A stretch of 64,000 nt of DNA from Corythucha ciliata. Lineage: Eukaryota; Arthropoda; Insecta; Hemiptera; Tingidae. Positions 1-10,314 of the stretch are shown one piece after another. The stretch lies in contig CM075941.1 in NCBI GenBank assembly GCA_038030265.1, positions 40,052,164-40,116,163 on the forward strand. The letters run 5' to 3'. Under the pieces are notes generated by a model. That model saw only the letters and a program-made list of their open reading frames with translations. It had not been told where the DNA came from and searched no databases. The translations under genes were made by a program, and so were the position numbers. Numbering within the stretch: the first letter of the stretch is position 1; each line of letters opens with the position of its first letter.

Positions 1-255
1 GTGATAATAGCAGTCTTTCTGTGGGAACAAATAATGAGCTCTGAGTATACGAGGTCTAATCGTCCAACGAAGCCTTTGTGAGAATGATTCGTCAAACGAG
101 TAGTATAAGTTCTTAAATTACGGTAATTTTGACGTTTGTTTCAATTTTTCAGGAACCTGCGTTTCTTGAAGTACGTGTGGCAGTCAAATGAAGGTGTGGA
201 ACACAGAAAGCCGTGGGTTTCATTAACGAATGTTTATCGCTACCAGTTTCAATTA

Positions 256-561
256 CCAAACGATTCCAGCTTCGACGTTTCTCGTTGAAATGAAGAAAAG
301 TGCGAAAACTTGAATGCATTGTAATTAAAACATGTTTCAAACAAAACTCCGTTCACAGGTTGAAAATTGCTTCATGAGTTTAAGGGGGAGTTGCACGGGT
401 GATTCCTCGACTCCCCTCCAATCACCCCTCGTCAACTACTCGGCATACTTTTTCTGGCCATATTTCTGCACCAATCCTGGTTTTTAAAGACTCGTTTTAA
501 TCTTCAGGAAATTCCTCATATGGAGCAGTTGTCGTTTTTTCATATGTCATCCCAGAAGTTA

Positions 562-593
<32 letters not shown>

Positions 594-1380
594 TATTTAT
601 TTTTGCCAGATACACTAGTAATTACAAATACTTCAATAAGAGACAGATAATTGGCCAGCCCCTTTAAAAGCTAAAAGCTTGTGCCAAGGGGCCTAGCACT
701 CTTTATAGTCTAGAACGAGCATGTACACTACTGCAATAAAAATCAAATTTTAGACTACATACTATTAACCTAAATATAACCAATAAAAATCACGAAGTTA
801 ATACAAAAAGGAGAGAATAACAAATAGCCAGACATCTTTGCACCAACACATCACTGAAAATTTTGTAGAACACCCCGAAGAAAGGTTCTCAAAGCTTTCC
901 TCGATTTTAAGTTCCTCAAATTAATTTTATTATCATAACAAAACTTGATTCCAGAAAACAATGCTGAACGCCTACGTGTTTCCGTATGGATAGTCGGCAA
1001 ATTCATATCACATTGAGACACCGCCCTGGCGCCAAAACGACTGTTAGATTTACATTTGTCTAAGTTAAGATAGAGAAGACTCAACACCGAATTCAAAAGA
1101 AAAAGCTGTTTCAAATTTAAAACCCCAAATTCATTGAAAATTAAAGAAGTATGTTTCAAACAAAACTCCGTTCACAGGTTGAAAATTGCTTCATGAGTTT
1201 AAGGGGGAGTTGCACGGGTGATTCCTCGACTCCCCTCCAATCGCCCCTCGTCAACTACTCGGCATACTTTTTCTGGCCATATTTCTGCACCAATCCTGGT
1301 TTTTAAAGACTCGTTTTAATCTTCAGGAAATTCCTCATATGGAGCAGTTGTCGTTTTTTCATATGTCATCCCAGAAGTTA

Positions 1381-1415
<35 letters not shown>

Positions 1416-1995
1416 TATTTATTTTTGCCAGATACACTAGTAATTACAAATACTTCAATAAGAGACAGATAATTGGCCAGCCCCTTTAAAAGCTAAAAGC
1501 TTGTGCCAAGGGGCCTAGCACTCTTTATAGTCTAGAACGAGCATGTACACTACTGCAATAAAAATCAAATTTTAGACTACATACTATTAACCTAAATATA
1601 ACCAATAAAAATCTCGAAGTTAATACAAAAAGGAGAGAATAACAAATACAAATTTAAAACCCCAAATTCATTGAAAATTAAAGAAGTTACCAAACGATTC
1701 CAGCTTCGACGTTTCTCGTTGAAATGAAGAAAAGTGCGAAAACTTGAATGCATTGTAATTAAAACATGTTTCAAACAAAACTCCGTTCACAGGTTGAAAA
1801 TTGCTTCATGAGTTTAAGGGGGAGTTGCACGGGTGATTCCTCGACTCCCCTCCAATCGCCCCTCGTCAACTACTCGGCATACTTTTTCTGGCCATATTTC
1901 TGCACCAATCCTGGTTTTTAAAGACTCGTTTTAATCTTCAGGAAATTCCTCATATGGAGCAGTTGTCGTTTTTTCAAATGTCATCCCAGAAGTTA

Positions 1996-2030
<35 letters not shown>

Positions 2031-2057
2031 TATTTATTTTTGCCAGATACACTAGTC
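256..2057. repeat. Triplicated block carrying LINE 3' tails
   Basis: Three near-identical blocks begin near 331, 1151 and 1766. Each has the same ~230 bp flank, a TTA-type microsatellite (about 557-594, 1381-1417, 1998-2031) and the motif TTTGCCAGATACACTAGT. Read on the minus strand, the motif and microsatellite look like the 3' UTR and TAA-rich tail of a non-LTR retrotransposon, with the shared flank downstream. Blocks 1 and 2 also share about 260 bp of 3' UTR. A further 80 bp (256-335) recurs at 1687-1768. Because flank and tail are shared by all three, the block was most likely duplicated after insertion. Block 3 lacks most of the UTR. Confidence 0.75.
851..1150 (-). pseudogene. Non-LTR retrotransposon RT, C-terminal end fragment
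   Basis: The minus-strand frame ends in a stretch (TETRRRSALFSGIKF then LRTFLRGVLQNF) that resembles the extreme C-terminus of CR1/Jockey-type reverse transcriptase proteins, where an RR-S-LF-G-K-Y block precedes a basic amphipathic helix. It runs directly into the 3' UTR of block 1, the expected gene order. About 100 residues remain, so this is a 5'-truncated copy. The catalytic RT motifs are absent. Confidence 0.6.
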
Positions 2058-2066
2058 GTGAACCGC

Positions 2067-2438
2067 CTAGGGCTTACACAAAATGATCTTAATAAGGGTA
2101 TTTTGAGCAGACCGGACAGATTTTAAATGGGATTTCACAGTGGACCCCCAAATCTCCACATCGTAACATAAAATTGATTCAACCAAAGCAAAATAAACAG
2201 ATTTCAAAAGGTCTAAGGGTAAAACGGAACGAAGAATTCTAAATCTATAAAATAACTTACGCATACGAGAAACTATTTTAGAAACATGGTTTTTAAATTT
2301 TAAATTACAATCGAATAGGATTCCCAAATATTTATGTTCAAAAGTGTATCTTACGTCTTGACAGTCACACTGCAAATTCTGACCCGCAGTACACACATAC
2401 TTATGAATTTTAAAAGAAGTAGCGATTGGATTACGCAC
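2067..2438 (-). pseudogene. Non-LTR retrotransposon RT, thumb-region fragment
   Basis: Residues 34-115 of this frame contain HKYLGILFDCNLKFKNHV followed by KLFYRFRILR and YFALVESILCYDVEIWG. This is the standard post-catalytic (thumb) segment of LINE reverse transcriptases of the CR1/Jockey group. It is upstream, on the minus strand, of block 3 of the triplicated repeat, so it probably belongs to the same element family as 851-1150. The palm motifs lie outside or are lost, and the frame is open for 123 residues only. Confidence 0.75.
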
Positions 2439-2667
2439 TTTTTTTTAAAGAAAAACGAATTGGCGCCTTGGACTTTTACCTTGTAATTTCACGTGTATAA
2501 TCGTAATACGTGAATAATCAAACAAATTTATTATTATCACAGGAGTCCAAAAGTGATCGTGACGTTTTTTTTCGTTTTTAAAATTATAAAACACATGTAA
2601 TAATATCTTTTTCGCCATATATTATATCTATATATTAATATCCTAATAAATATATTAATATCTATAT

Positions 2668-3165
2668 TCGCCATCAAGATTTTCCGGCCATCACTTACCC
2701 ACATGTGTCCTGTTCACTGGGACGCACTCAGTTTTCCCAGCCCCTCAGCCCACATGTGTCCTGTTCACTGGGACGCACTCAGTTTTCCCAGCCCCCCTTA
2801 GCAATTTTCCTCAGGTGACGAAATATGAGCTCATAGGGGCCACCTGGTCACTTGTCGATTTTTCACGGACACCCATTTCAATTCGCCACTAAGATTTTCC
2901 GGCCATCTCTTACCCACATGTGTCCTGTACACTGGGACGCATTCAGTTTTCCCAGCCCACCTTAGCAATTTTCCTCAGGTGACGAAATGTGAGCTCATAG
3001 GGGCCCCTGGTCACTTGTCGATTTTTCACGGACACCCATTTCAATTCGCCACCAAGATTTTCCGGCCATCACTTACCCACATGTGTCCTGTACACTGGGA
3101 CGCACTCAGTTTTCCCAGCTCCCCTCAGCAATTTTCCTCAGGAGACGAAATGTTTGCATTTGCAC
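2668..3165. repeat. ~163 bp tandem satellite, three copies
   Basis: Copies start with CGCCA.CAAGATTTTCCGG at about 2668, 2884 and 3047, giving a 163 bp period. The first unit is longer by about 53 bp because an internal piece containing CACATGTGTCCTGTTCACTG is duplicated in tandem. The copies differ at a few positions. Open frames across it are simple consequences of the repeat. Confidence 0.85.
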
Positions 3166-4790
3166 AGTCTAGTGAGTTTTGTTTTGGAGGCTTATCAGTA
3201 GTAATTTTCGTGTGATAAGGTCGTTTTTAGTGATAAGACGTGTTAATTATCGTTCGTTTGGTTGTACCTAGATGCATTTTCAAATTTTTCTGGGTTTGAA
3301 TTTTGGCGGGCCTAACCTGCTAAAAAGGAGGCTGGAAAAGGAGGCCAACTTCACACTCGTCTAAAAACCCACGTCGAAAGGTATGGAGGATAGCCTTGCA
3401 GTCACCTCTATGCTTACAGGGCGGCAGGGATGAACGAAGGAACGTCATCATCGTTCACCCTCTCGCCGCCACCCCAAACAGATAGAGAGAGTTATGGCAC
3501 AGGGCACAGAGGCCTCTCGGTACGTCATCACATCTCAACTGTTATTTTTTTCTGAGATAGGGGATCGAAAATGTAATGAATGGAAGTCAAATTGTGAAAA
3601 CATACCTAGAAGTAAAAATAATTTTTAAAAAAGAGGACACATCGAAAAAAAAGGACATTTATCACGTTTTTCAAAAAAGATACCGGACGCCGGACAAAGG
3701 GCGAAAAAAGAGGACATGTCCTCAAAAAAGAGGACGTCTGGTCACCCTAAGTCTGCCATTCGGCAGGAGTCCGGCACTCTGTGCGTAAAGGCATTTCCAC
3801 CTCCCTGCTCCCCCCCCCCAAAAAAAAAAACTTATATTTCTAAGATTCTTATCGTATCACAAAAAAATACAAAAATAGTAAGGCCTTCTAAGCTTTAGGT
3901 ATGTGGATAGCCTCCTAACTTGATCGTTGCCCGAGAGGGAAGGGAGTGAGTGAGACAGAATGGTTGATGAAGAGAGAAGGAGAAACGTACGCAGAAGAAT
4001 GAAAAAAAAAAAAACAAGACAAGACCCGTGAAAGACGTGAGAGCATCATCTCGTAAGACGGCTTGAGCTTTGAAGCAACGCCACTACGTTGCGCTACGTC
4101 CCATAGCCGTACATTTGTCATTCAAGAATACCCGAAAATTATTGGGAAATCATGGAAAATGCCAATAAAATTGTCCAAATCAATTGTAATAAGAATGCGG
4201 GGGGAACTCCTCAATTTGAATGTAAAACCCTATAGCCTGTCGTCTAGTCCCTGCACGATGTGTGGTACCTACGTTTGAAGATGAAGCTTGCTACCACTTC
4301 ATAGCGACCAGCCCGAGATTTTCGGATGTCAGGAAAAAGTAGTAGGATTTCAGGAAAAAGTAGTAGGGGGTGAGTTCGTAACGTACAGTGCCATGTTTTC
4401 TGTTTTAAATGGGTAAAGCTGGTCCGCTCTTGTTGGTTATTACAGAGAGGCTTAGAGCTATGTTAATTTGATGTTTGTACCTTTTGTTTGATTTCTTGAG
4501 GTTTGTGTTCAGATTCTTCGGGACGCCCCTGAACGTCCCGTCTAACGCCTAACGGACGTCTACGGTTCTAGAACCATAAGGGTCTCCAATTCGAGTGGTA
4601 ATTTTCATTTTGTTTTTCTTTCTTGTAAAGTTTCAATGTAAATAAAGAATTGGAAAAAAAAAATAAATTCGTAATCGACAATTGATAAAGCGGGCCTGAA
4701 AAAAATGAATTCTACTTTTTAGACAACACAAATAGAAATTATTTATTAACAACAAATAAATAACCCATACGATGTGGACAACTAGATATT
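3166..4790. other. No gene recognised
   Basis: AT-rich sequence with short A or C homopolymers (for example 3809-3830) and scattered open frames under 75 codons. None has a recognisable motif. From about 4796 downward the sequence is probably the LTR of the minus-strand gypsy element whose Pol ends at 4825; its far boundary was not located. Confidence 0.5.
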
Positions 4791-4796
4791 CACACA

Positions 4797-4809
4797 TCTC
4801 CCCTTCTTC
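4797..4809 (-). promoter_or_regulatory. Polypurine tract of minus-strand gypsy element
   Basis: On the minus strand, GAAGAAGGGGAGA lies 15 bp after the Pol stop codon and is followed at once by TGTGTGAATATC, a typical TG start of a 3' LTR. This is the position where plus-strand DNA priming occurs in Ty3/gypsy elements. It supports 4825-6051 being the true C-terminal end of Pol. Confidence 0.6.
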
Positions 4810-4824
4810 AACAGGAACGGAAGG

Positions 4825-6051
4825 TTAGTCGTCAAGCCTTCGGAACCGCCTGCCGCTTCTCGTAACCCCTGTTGTAGTGGCGTCGTCTTCAGGCTCATTT
4901 TGACTATCATTCGCTTCACCTTCCGCCTCCATTCGAGTTTCCACTTCTTCCCACCATGGAAGTGGCGAATGATGAGTAGGCTGGTGTGGTGGATCTCTGT
5001 CGACGTTGATTGCTTCTTCCGATGGCAGACTTTCCTTCATTGAGGTTTCTTTGTCCAAATTTCGAAAGGAATTATTTTTCTTCAAAATTTGGATGGCTTC
5101 ATTATCATCGTTTCGCAATTTCGAGTAATCTATGGTTTGATTTGGGCTTTTGTTCAAGTGATTCTTATTATAGACCGAGGGTTTCAAGTAGGAACAAGGA
5201 CTTAGGTTGACACGATTGTGTATTATAACTCCACTGTCGGTTTTTACTTGATAGCGTCGAGGTGCCTCCGAACATTTCTTCAAGATATACCCGAATCTGT
5301 TCGTATTTTTTATGAAAAAGTGTTCACCTTTCGGCAGTTCTCGCAACTCTTGAGCTCCATGCCTTCTGTCGAACCATTCTTTTTGCTTTCGTTTGTATTC
5401 TTCATTAATGTCGCGAATTTTGTTTAAATTTGGCCACATTGGCTTGAAAGTCGTCGCATCGTCGGGCAAAGTTCCTCGAAGTTTTCTTCCCATTAACAGT
5501 TCCGATGGTGAGCAAGAACCTAGCTGCGGAGTCGAACAGTAGGCCAGCAGTGCTAAGGGCAAGTCTTTTGATTTTTCGACAATATTTTTCGCGATACGCA
5601 CCAGGGATTCGGCAAAACCGTTCCCTTGTGAATGTTTCGGGCTTCCGGGAATAATTTCAAACCCGAGGTCTCTACCAAATTCCTTCATTTCATATGACGT
5701 CAAACCGGCGTCACATCGCATTGTTTCCAGTATACCGAAGTGAGCGAAATGCAGTTTTAAATACTGTATCACTGCGGACGACTGTAAGCTGTGAGGGAAG
5801 GAACAAATATCGATGTATCTAGAAAAAAAATCTCCAATGACGAGGTACCACACCCCTTTAGCTTTGAAAAAATCCATAGCTAAGTGCTGCCAAGGTCTAT
5901 TTGGACATGTTGATGGTATCATTGGCTCTCGACGCTGCGTCCGACGTGATACACATTTATGACACGATGCCACCTTTTCTCGAATACACTGAGATAGACG
6001 GCCACCAGACACATTGCTTGGCACGCTCCATGCATTTACTTTCACCCCCAT
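4825..6051 (-). pseudogene. Ty3/gypsy Pol: integrase domain
   Basis: Retrotransposon integrase, which inserts the cDNA into the genome. The 408-residue frame shows the end of the zinc-binding domain (CHKC, residues 30-33). The rve core has candidate catalytic D60 (AMDFF), D114 (RCDAG) and E149 (FAES), with the D to E spacing close to the usual 35. Then follow LLMGRKLRGTLP and a C-terminal TRSGRRFRRLDD tail typical of gypsy Pol. The second motif is RCDAGLT instead of the common SDNGPQ. Just upstream, ERAKQCVWWPSIS is readable in another frame near 6000, so the zinc domain is frameshifted. The N-terminal side is lost at the plus-strand LTR at 6053. RNase H of probably the same element lies at 7895-8400, beyond the intervening unit. 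Confidence 0.9.
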
Positions 6052-6052
6052 G

Positions 6053-6160
6053 TGTTGTAGTTTCCAACGTTACCACATGTTGGTTTCTAATTATTAATTG
6101 TTAGTTGTCTCAATTCGCTGAAATAAATGAACTTTTAATTTTCGTGTTCACTTGAATACA
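6053..6160 (+). repeat. Short gypsy LTR, plus strand
   Basis: Begins TGTTGTAGTTTCCAACGTT and ends GAATACA, giving TG...CA ends. It contains AATAAA at 6122-6127 and is followed by a primer-binding-site motif. The same 19 bp start recurs at 7876-7894 directly after a polypurine tract, so the two are the 5' LTR and a broken 3' LTR of one element. At 108 bp it is short for a gypsy LTR and may be internally deleted. Confidence 0.65.
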
Positions 6161-6164
6161 AAAC

Positions 6165-6178
6165 TGGCGACGAGGATG
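6165..6178 (+). promoter_or_regulatory. Primer binding site motif
   Basis: TGGCGACGAGGATG starts four bases after the LTR end. This string is widespread at the start of the internal region of arthropod gypsy elements, where a tRNA primes minus-strand synthesis. The expected gag and most of pol are missing downstream; the sequence jumps to the integrase end within 10 bp. Confidence 0.6.
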
Positions 6179-6186
6179 TTTTCCAA

Positions 6187-6352
6187 ACCTAGGTGACGCT
6201 GTTGCCATTCGTTTTTATGACGGTGACAAATGGAAATTCGGAAAAGTGGAAAAACGTGAAGGGAAACTTCACTATGTCATCCGAATTGGGAGTTCTACCT
6301 TCCGTCGACATATTGACCAAGTTCGAAGCTGTGGCAGTTCACTCATCAATAT
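6187..6352 (+). pseudogene. Gypsy integrase C-terminal fragment, left copy
   Basis: The in-frame reading gives VGDAVAIRFYDGDKWKFGK then IGSSTFRRHIDQVRSCGSS, the SH3-like C-terminal module of gypsy integrases (W..G.V pattern and RRHIDQ). It is nearly identical over ~160 bp to 7434-7598, differing at about six positions. The two copies flank the viral RdRp segment as direct repeats. After SSLI the two copies diverge in sequence. Confidence 0.85.
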
Positions 6353-6379
6353 CCTACCAGCACAATTCCAACTGAAAGA

Positions 6380-7141
6380 TTGGAAAATTTATGGAAATGG
6401 ATTTGTTACGCAGTAAAAATGACTCCTGACGTGTTACCTAACGGTGACTGTTATGAACGTCAATTTGCGGGCCTCCCCTCCGGAGCGTTCCAAACTCAAC
6501 TGCTAGATTCAGTTTGTAATATGATAATGTTACTTTCTTGTCTCAATGAAATGGGTATCACAACCAAAGACGTTCTTATTAAAGTACAAGGTAACTATTC
6601 AATCATTGGATTAAGACAGAACATACCACCTACTGCCCACACTGCTTTTAAAGAATTATTCGCATCTATTGCTTTGCGACGATTCGGAACGATACTTGAT
6701 ACTAAGAAATCAAAAATGTCTAATTCCCTTGAAGGACTTCATGTTTTAGGATTTACTAACCAAGGCGGCTTTCCTACTAGAGTACAAGCAGACTTACTCG
6801 CTAGTCTACTTTACCCTGAAAGACGAACAGACGAAAACAGATTGATGGCACGTTGCGTTGGCATAGTCTACGCTAATTGTGGAAATCATTCAAAAGTTTA
6901 CGAAATATGTAAAGATGTTTACGATTACTTACGAACCAAAGGCTTCTCTCCAAATTTGGCAGGCTTACCTGACCTTATTAGAGCAATGACAGATTGGACT
7001 GATCTAATAAAGATTAAAGACAATGTCTTAGAGTTTCCCACCTTTATGGAAACAATTGCTCACTTAACGGAAATCCCTACTCCTACTCCACAAAGAAAGA
7101 GAAAACATTGGCCCCCTGAAATTTTTGTAAATACTTATTAA
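6380..7141 (+). pseudogene. Endogenous partiti-like virus RdRp, C-terminal half
   Basis: An old genomic copy of a viral RNA-dependent RNA polymerase. The 253-residue frame is uninterrupted and ends in TAA, probably the natural stop. It begins near the TP-V-LPNGDCY region and has motif B (GLPSGAFQTQLLDS, about 6469-6510) and motif C at about 6582-6602, where the usual GDD reads GNY. It then has the C-terminal LLYPERR...VGIVYANCGN segment typical of partiti/picobirna-like polymerases. Motif A and everything upstream are missing. No start codon is meaningful because it is an internal fragment. It lies between two direct repeats of gypsy integrase sequence. The ~270 bp after the stop, up to 7412, is AT-rich and may be viral 3' UTR. 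Confidence 0.85.
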
Positions 7142-7412
7142 CACATTTTTCGTCCACGTGATGTGGATAGATTTGAGGTATTTCATTAAACTTTGTTTAG
7201 TTTTTTTTTTTCATTTATTCATAAGTTTAAGTTTTTCTAATATATGTATATATGTTCTAAATACTTTCCTTAATTTTTAAAGAAATTTTTATAATAATAA
7301 ACCAAAAACTTTGAAACGTAAAACTACAAATTTTGAGGGGGGTCAAAAAAAATTTTTTTGCGATACGATTACAAAGACTTATTATTGAGAAATAATAAAT
7401 CAAAAGAGAGAC

Positions 7413-7864
7413 ATGAAAACAACTCGTTTTTTCAACGTAGGTGACTCTGTTGCCATTCGTTTTTATGACGGTGACAAATGGAAATTCGGAAAAGTGGAAA
7501 ACCGTGAAGGGAAACTTCACTATGTCATCCGAATTGGGAGTTCTATCTTCCGTCGACATATTGACCAAATTCGAAGCTGTGGCAGTTCACTCATTAAAGA
7601 TCAATTTCTAGTACTGCCCACAAAAAAGCCATTCCAAGAACAGCCGACTCTTGAGACAGGACCAGAAATGGCTTCGAATTTGGAGAAAACTTGACTCCGA
7701 GTTCAGAAGACAGTTCGAGACCCGATTCGTCAGAAAACCAATCTCATCAGCACCAATCAAGGCCACCGACCAATCGAACGAAAAGCGATCAACGATTTGT
7801 GACCCATGCATATCGCACACGAAGTGGACGAATATCACGGCCCCCACCGCGTTTTGGTGAATAG
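7413..7864 (+). pseudogene. Gypsy Pol C-terminus, right copy
   Basis: Starts FFNVGDSVAIRFYDGDKWKF and carries the same integrase C-terminal module as 6187-6352. The first frame stops at 7694. The true end is readable in another frame as RTRSGRISRPPPRFGE followed by TAG at 7862-7864, the standard gypsy Pol tail, so there is at least one frameshift. A polypurine tract and LTR start follow immediately. Confidence 0.8.
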
Positions 7865-7894
7865 GGAGGAGGAATTGTTGTAGTTTCCAACGTT
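7863..7894 (+). repeat. Polypurine tract and truncated 3' LTR
   Basis: AGGGAGGAGGAAT (7863-7875) overlaps the Pol stop and is followed by TGTTGTAGTTTCCAACGTT (7876-7894), identical to the first 19 bp of the LTR at 6053. Homology then ceases and minus-strand RNase H sequence begins, so the right LTR is broken after 19 bp. Confidence 0.7.
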
Positions 7895-8400
7895 CAGACA
7901 ACTACAAGTAGAGTACATCCCTGTCTCGGACCGGTGAGTCAATGGGTGCCCTCGAGAGAGTGTCTGGAGTATAGAATTCTTTTCCCGAAACAAACTGGAC
8001 GTGGAAGTCAAACTTCAACATTCGCATCCTAAATCTCTGGATACGAGCACTTAAATCGACAAGTGATTTTTTTTAATAAAGTCACCAAGTGTTTGCTGTC
8101 CGTCCGTAAAACGAAAGACGTCCCTAGTAATAGGTCCTCGAACTTTTCACAGGCCCAAGTCAAACTTAGAGCTTCTCTTTCTAAATTGGAGTAACGTTTT
8201 TCGGTTTCAGTCAAGCCTCGAGAAGCGAATTGCACAGGTTGCCAACAGTCTGGCCTAGTCTCTTGCTCCAAGACTGCTCCTAGCCCTTTTAAACTCGAGT
8301 CCGCTGAAACTCTTATAGGCCTGCTTGGATTGTAAAAGTTAGAACTGGTTCCGTTGATAGTGTTGGTCGCGTTCTCTTTGGTACACAAAATAACGGCCAA
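7895..8400 (-). pseudogene. Ty3/gypsy RNase H domain
   Basis: Removes the RNA strand during retrotransposon cDNA synthesis. The frame reads VSADSSLKGLGAVLEQE (first catalytic Asp region), LEREALSLTWACEKF (Glu) and FVLRTDSKHLVTLL (Asp), the usual RNase H set. A frameshift near 8060 moves the reading to ARIQRFRMRMLKFDF and GKEFYTPDTLSRAP, the standard connection after gypsy RNase H. It ends at the broken LTR at 7894. Orientation matches the integrase at 4825-6051, so both are likely one element split by the unit at 6053-7894. Confidence 0.9.
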
Positions 8401-8514
8401 CGAAAGATTTAGAAATCCTTTTTATTACGACAGTGAAAAATTGGGAAAATACGAACTCGCGATCAAAACTGACTTATGTTGTTTTTTTTAAACATAAGGT
8501 TTTTTGTTATTTTG

Positions 8515-8758
8515 AAATAAAAATTGAGGTTTGTTAGCTGTTGGCACGCTATACCAATCCTCCTCCTGGAATGGCGGAGTCAGGCTGACGATAAAAATTG
8601 AAGTCGCTTCAATCGGCTGGGTTTTGCGTATGTCATATGGCACGGTTCATTGGTTGTATACGACGGGTTTAATCTGTCACGGGTGACAACCACGCGTCTC
8701 TTGTTTACTCAGATCGTGAATAAATAAAAATTGAGGTTTGTTAGCTGTTGGCACGCTA
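8515..8758. repeat. 37 bp direct repeats flanking ~170 bp
   Basis: An identical 37 bp string starting AAATAAAAATTGAGGTTTG occurs at 8515-8551 and 8722-8758. The interval has no coding potential. The arrangement could be a short terminal repeat of a non-autonomous element or a simple tandem duplication. The AATAAA inside the repeat would suit an LTR-like end, but this is inference. Confidence 0.5.
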
Positions 8759-9109
8759 CAATAGCATTTCGATTACACCGTCGAAAGCTACCTGCTGACT
8801 TCGATCCCAGACCCATTCGTTTTCGTTTTTCAACAAATTTCTTAAAGGTTCAGGCCCGTATTCGGAAACCACACTTAACGCAACCTTAACCTTAACAAAC
8901 CCTCAGGGAAGCATTTCGTATTCAGAGACCACCCTTATCCATGTCTCTTGAGGGATCCCCTAAGAGGACCCTTAAAGGAAAAAAAAAACTGTTATTCAGA
9001 AAGCAACCTTAACCTGCGTGCCCCCTTAAAAAGACGATATTTCATGGTTATCCGCTAAGGGAGCTCGAGACCACCTTTAAGCGGTCAGTTGTGCAGCATT
9101 GATGTGAAA

Positions 9110-10204
9110 ATGTCGGAATTAGAAGCTTTCATTGGTTTCATAGAAGCTGCAGAATTATCGGTGCCAAGAAATATAATAAGGGAATCAAAAGACAAACCTT
9201 TTTTCGACTTGAGTGAGGAATAATTTCGAAAAAGGTATCGCTCTCTAAATAAGGTCGGTCGTCCACTGGAAGCGTTTTCGAGCGGCGGTACAACGAGCGT
9301 ACATCCCAAAGCCTCCACTGCAGGCTTAGCAGCAGTAAATTCAATTTATGTCTTTTTGTATGTACGCTCGATTTCGCTCGTTTGTAGCACCGCTCGAAAA
9401 CGCTACCAGTGGACGACCCGCCTAAACGGTGGCGCACATTGTCAGATGATTCTTGATGGCTCATCTGACCGACGAGGGCTACGATTTTCACCATTGCTGA
9501 AAACTCTTATATCGTTAAGGTTTTACGCCACGGGAAGTTTTCAGGTACATGAAACGATAGTGTATAAATGTCAAAATGTGTCATTTTTCATCTTTTTTGT
9601 GTTACTTGAGCTTTCGGCCAGTACGATTAGATGGGTAGTGGTTTATTCTGCCACACTCCCTCATTGGTACTGGTGCAAAATTATTCCATAGTTCCATGGA
9701 TATCACCTGTATAATATTCGTGTTTTTGATCAGGATGTATCAAAGTTATAAGAATTCATCGAGAATCTCTTTCCACTTTTTCTTTTTTGCAGCGAGACTG
9801 ACTGCGTCTGAATTTTTATTTTCGACAATATTCACGTATTTTAAAATTGTCTCCTTCAAGAACGCCTTCTCCGCGGCAGAAAAATTCATCCTTTTCTTTC
9901 CCGAATCTATTACCTTAAAGGGCTGAAGTCTTTGTACAGAATGTTCACTCGTGCACGATCAGCTTGAGTAATTTCAAACTCTTGGGTGTTCCGAATCGGC
10001 CGCTCAACAGCCTATAAATTGATACCAGAAGTATGCCAGGCTATATGGTTCGCCTTGCAGCCACAATTCTTGCCGCATATGACAGAAGCAGGTTGGACGA
10101 AAGTGACAGAAGAAGACTTCATGAGGAAGTGGCAATTCCCCAACTGCCTTGGTGCCGTAGATGGCAAGCATATTCGCGTCCAAGCTCCTTCTAACAGCGG
10201 CAGC
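9110..10204 (+). pseudogene. PIF/Harbinger (HARBI1-type) transposase
   Basis: DNA transposase of the DDE_Tnp_4 group. ATG at 9110 opens MSELEAFIGFIEAAELSV and continues to FFDLSEE, where an in-frame TAA (9222-9224) precedes FRKRYRSLNK. A MITE interrupts it at 9253-9422. LRFYATGSFQ (ending 9544) follows and is next to a GT donor, then a ~430 bp probable intron. The second exon reads FRIGRSTAYKLIPEVCQAIW to FPNCLGAVDGKHIRVQAPSN, containing the first catalytic Asp (VDGKH). The remaining catalytic part is absent after SNSGS (10204), where minus-strand sequence from the element's second gene begins. A GGCCCGTATTCGGAAACCAC motif near 8851 may be the 5' terminus. Confidence 0.8.
9253..9422. mobile_element. 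PIF/Harbinger-type MITE, TAA TSD
   Basis: A 170 bp insert with ~45 bp imperfect terminal inverted repeats (left GGTCGGTCGTCCACTGG, right reverse complement GGCGGGTCGTCCACTGG). It is flanked by TAA at 9250-9252 and 9423-9425. The 3 bp TWA target duplication is diagnostic of PIF/Harbinger mobilisation. It sits inside a Harbinger transposase pseudogene. Confidence 0.85.
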
Positions 10205-10314
10205 GGATGTATTCCGATATATTTTATTTGTTTTATCGTATAACCCGGAGTTGCATTTTACCACAGATATTAGTTCGCGAATTTCTTCACTACTCCACGC
10301 TTTCATCATGATTG
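10198..10314 (-). pseudogene. MADF/Myb-SANT-like fragment (Harbinger ORF2)
   Basis: The minus-strand reading MMKAWSSEEIRELISVVKCN then GLYDKTNKIYRNT matches the start of a MADF (Myb/SANT-like) DNA-binding domain: W-EEI--LI, then LYD and YRN. Active PIF/Harbinger transposons encode a transposase and a second Myb/MADF protein needed for transposition. Finding the fragment convergent with the transposase exon at 9986-10204 supports that both came from one element. The C-terminal part is missing. Confidence 0.6.

Noticed and set aside
2668..3165. CRISPR-like array
   Set aside because: Units are 163 bp contiguous tandem copies without unique spacers; it is a eukaryotic satellite.
6380..7141. A replicating virus segment or contamination
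   Set aside because: It lacks motif A and the N-terminal half, has a changed motif C, and is embedded between retrotransposon sequences on both sides.
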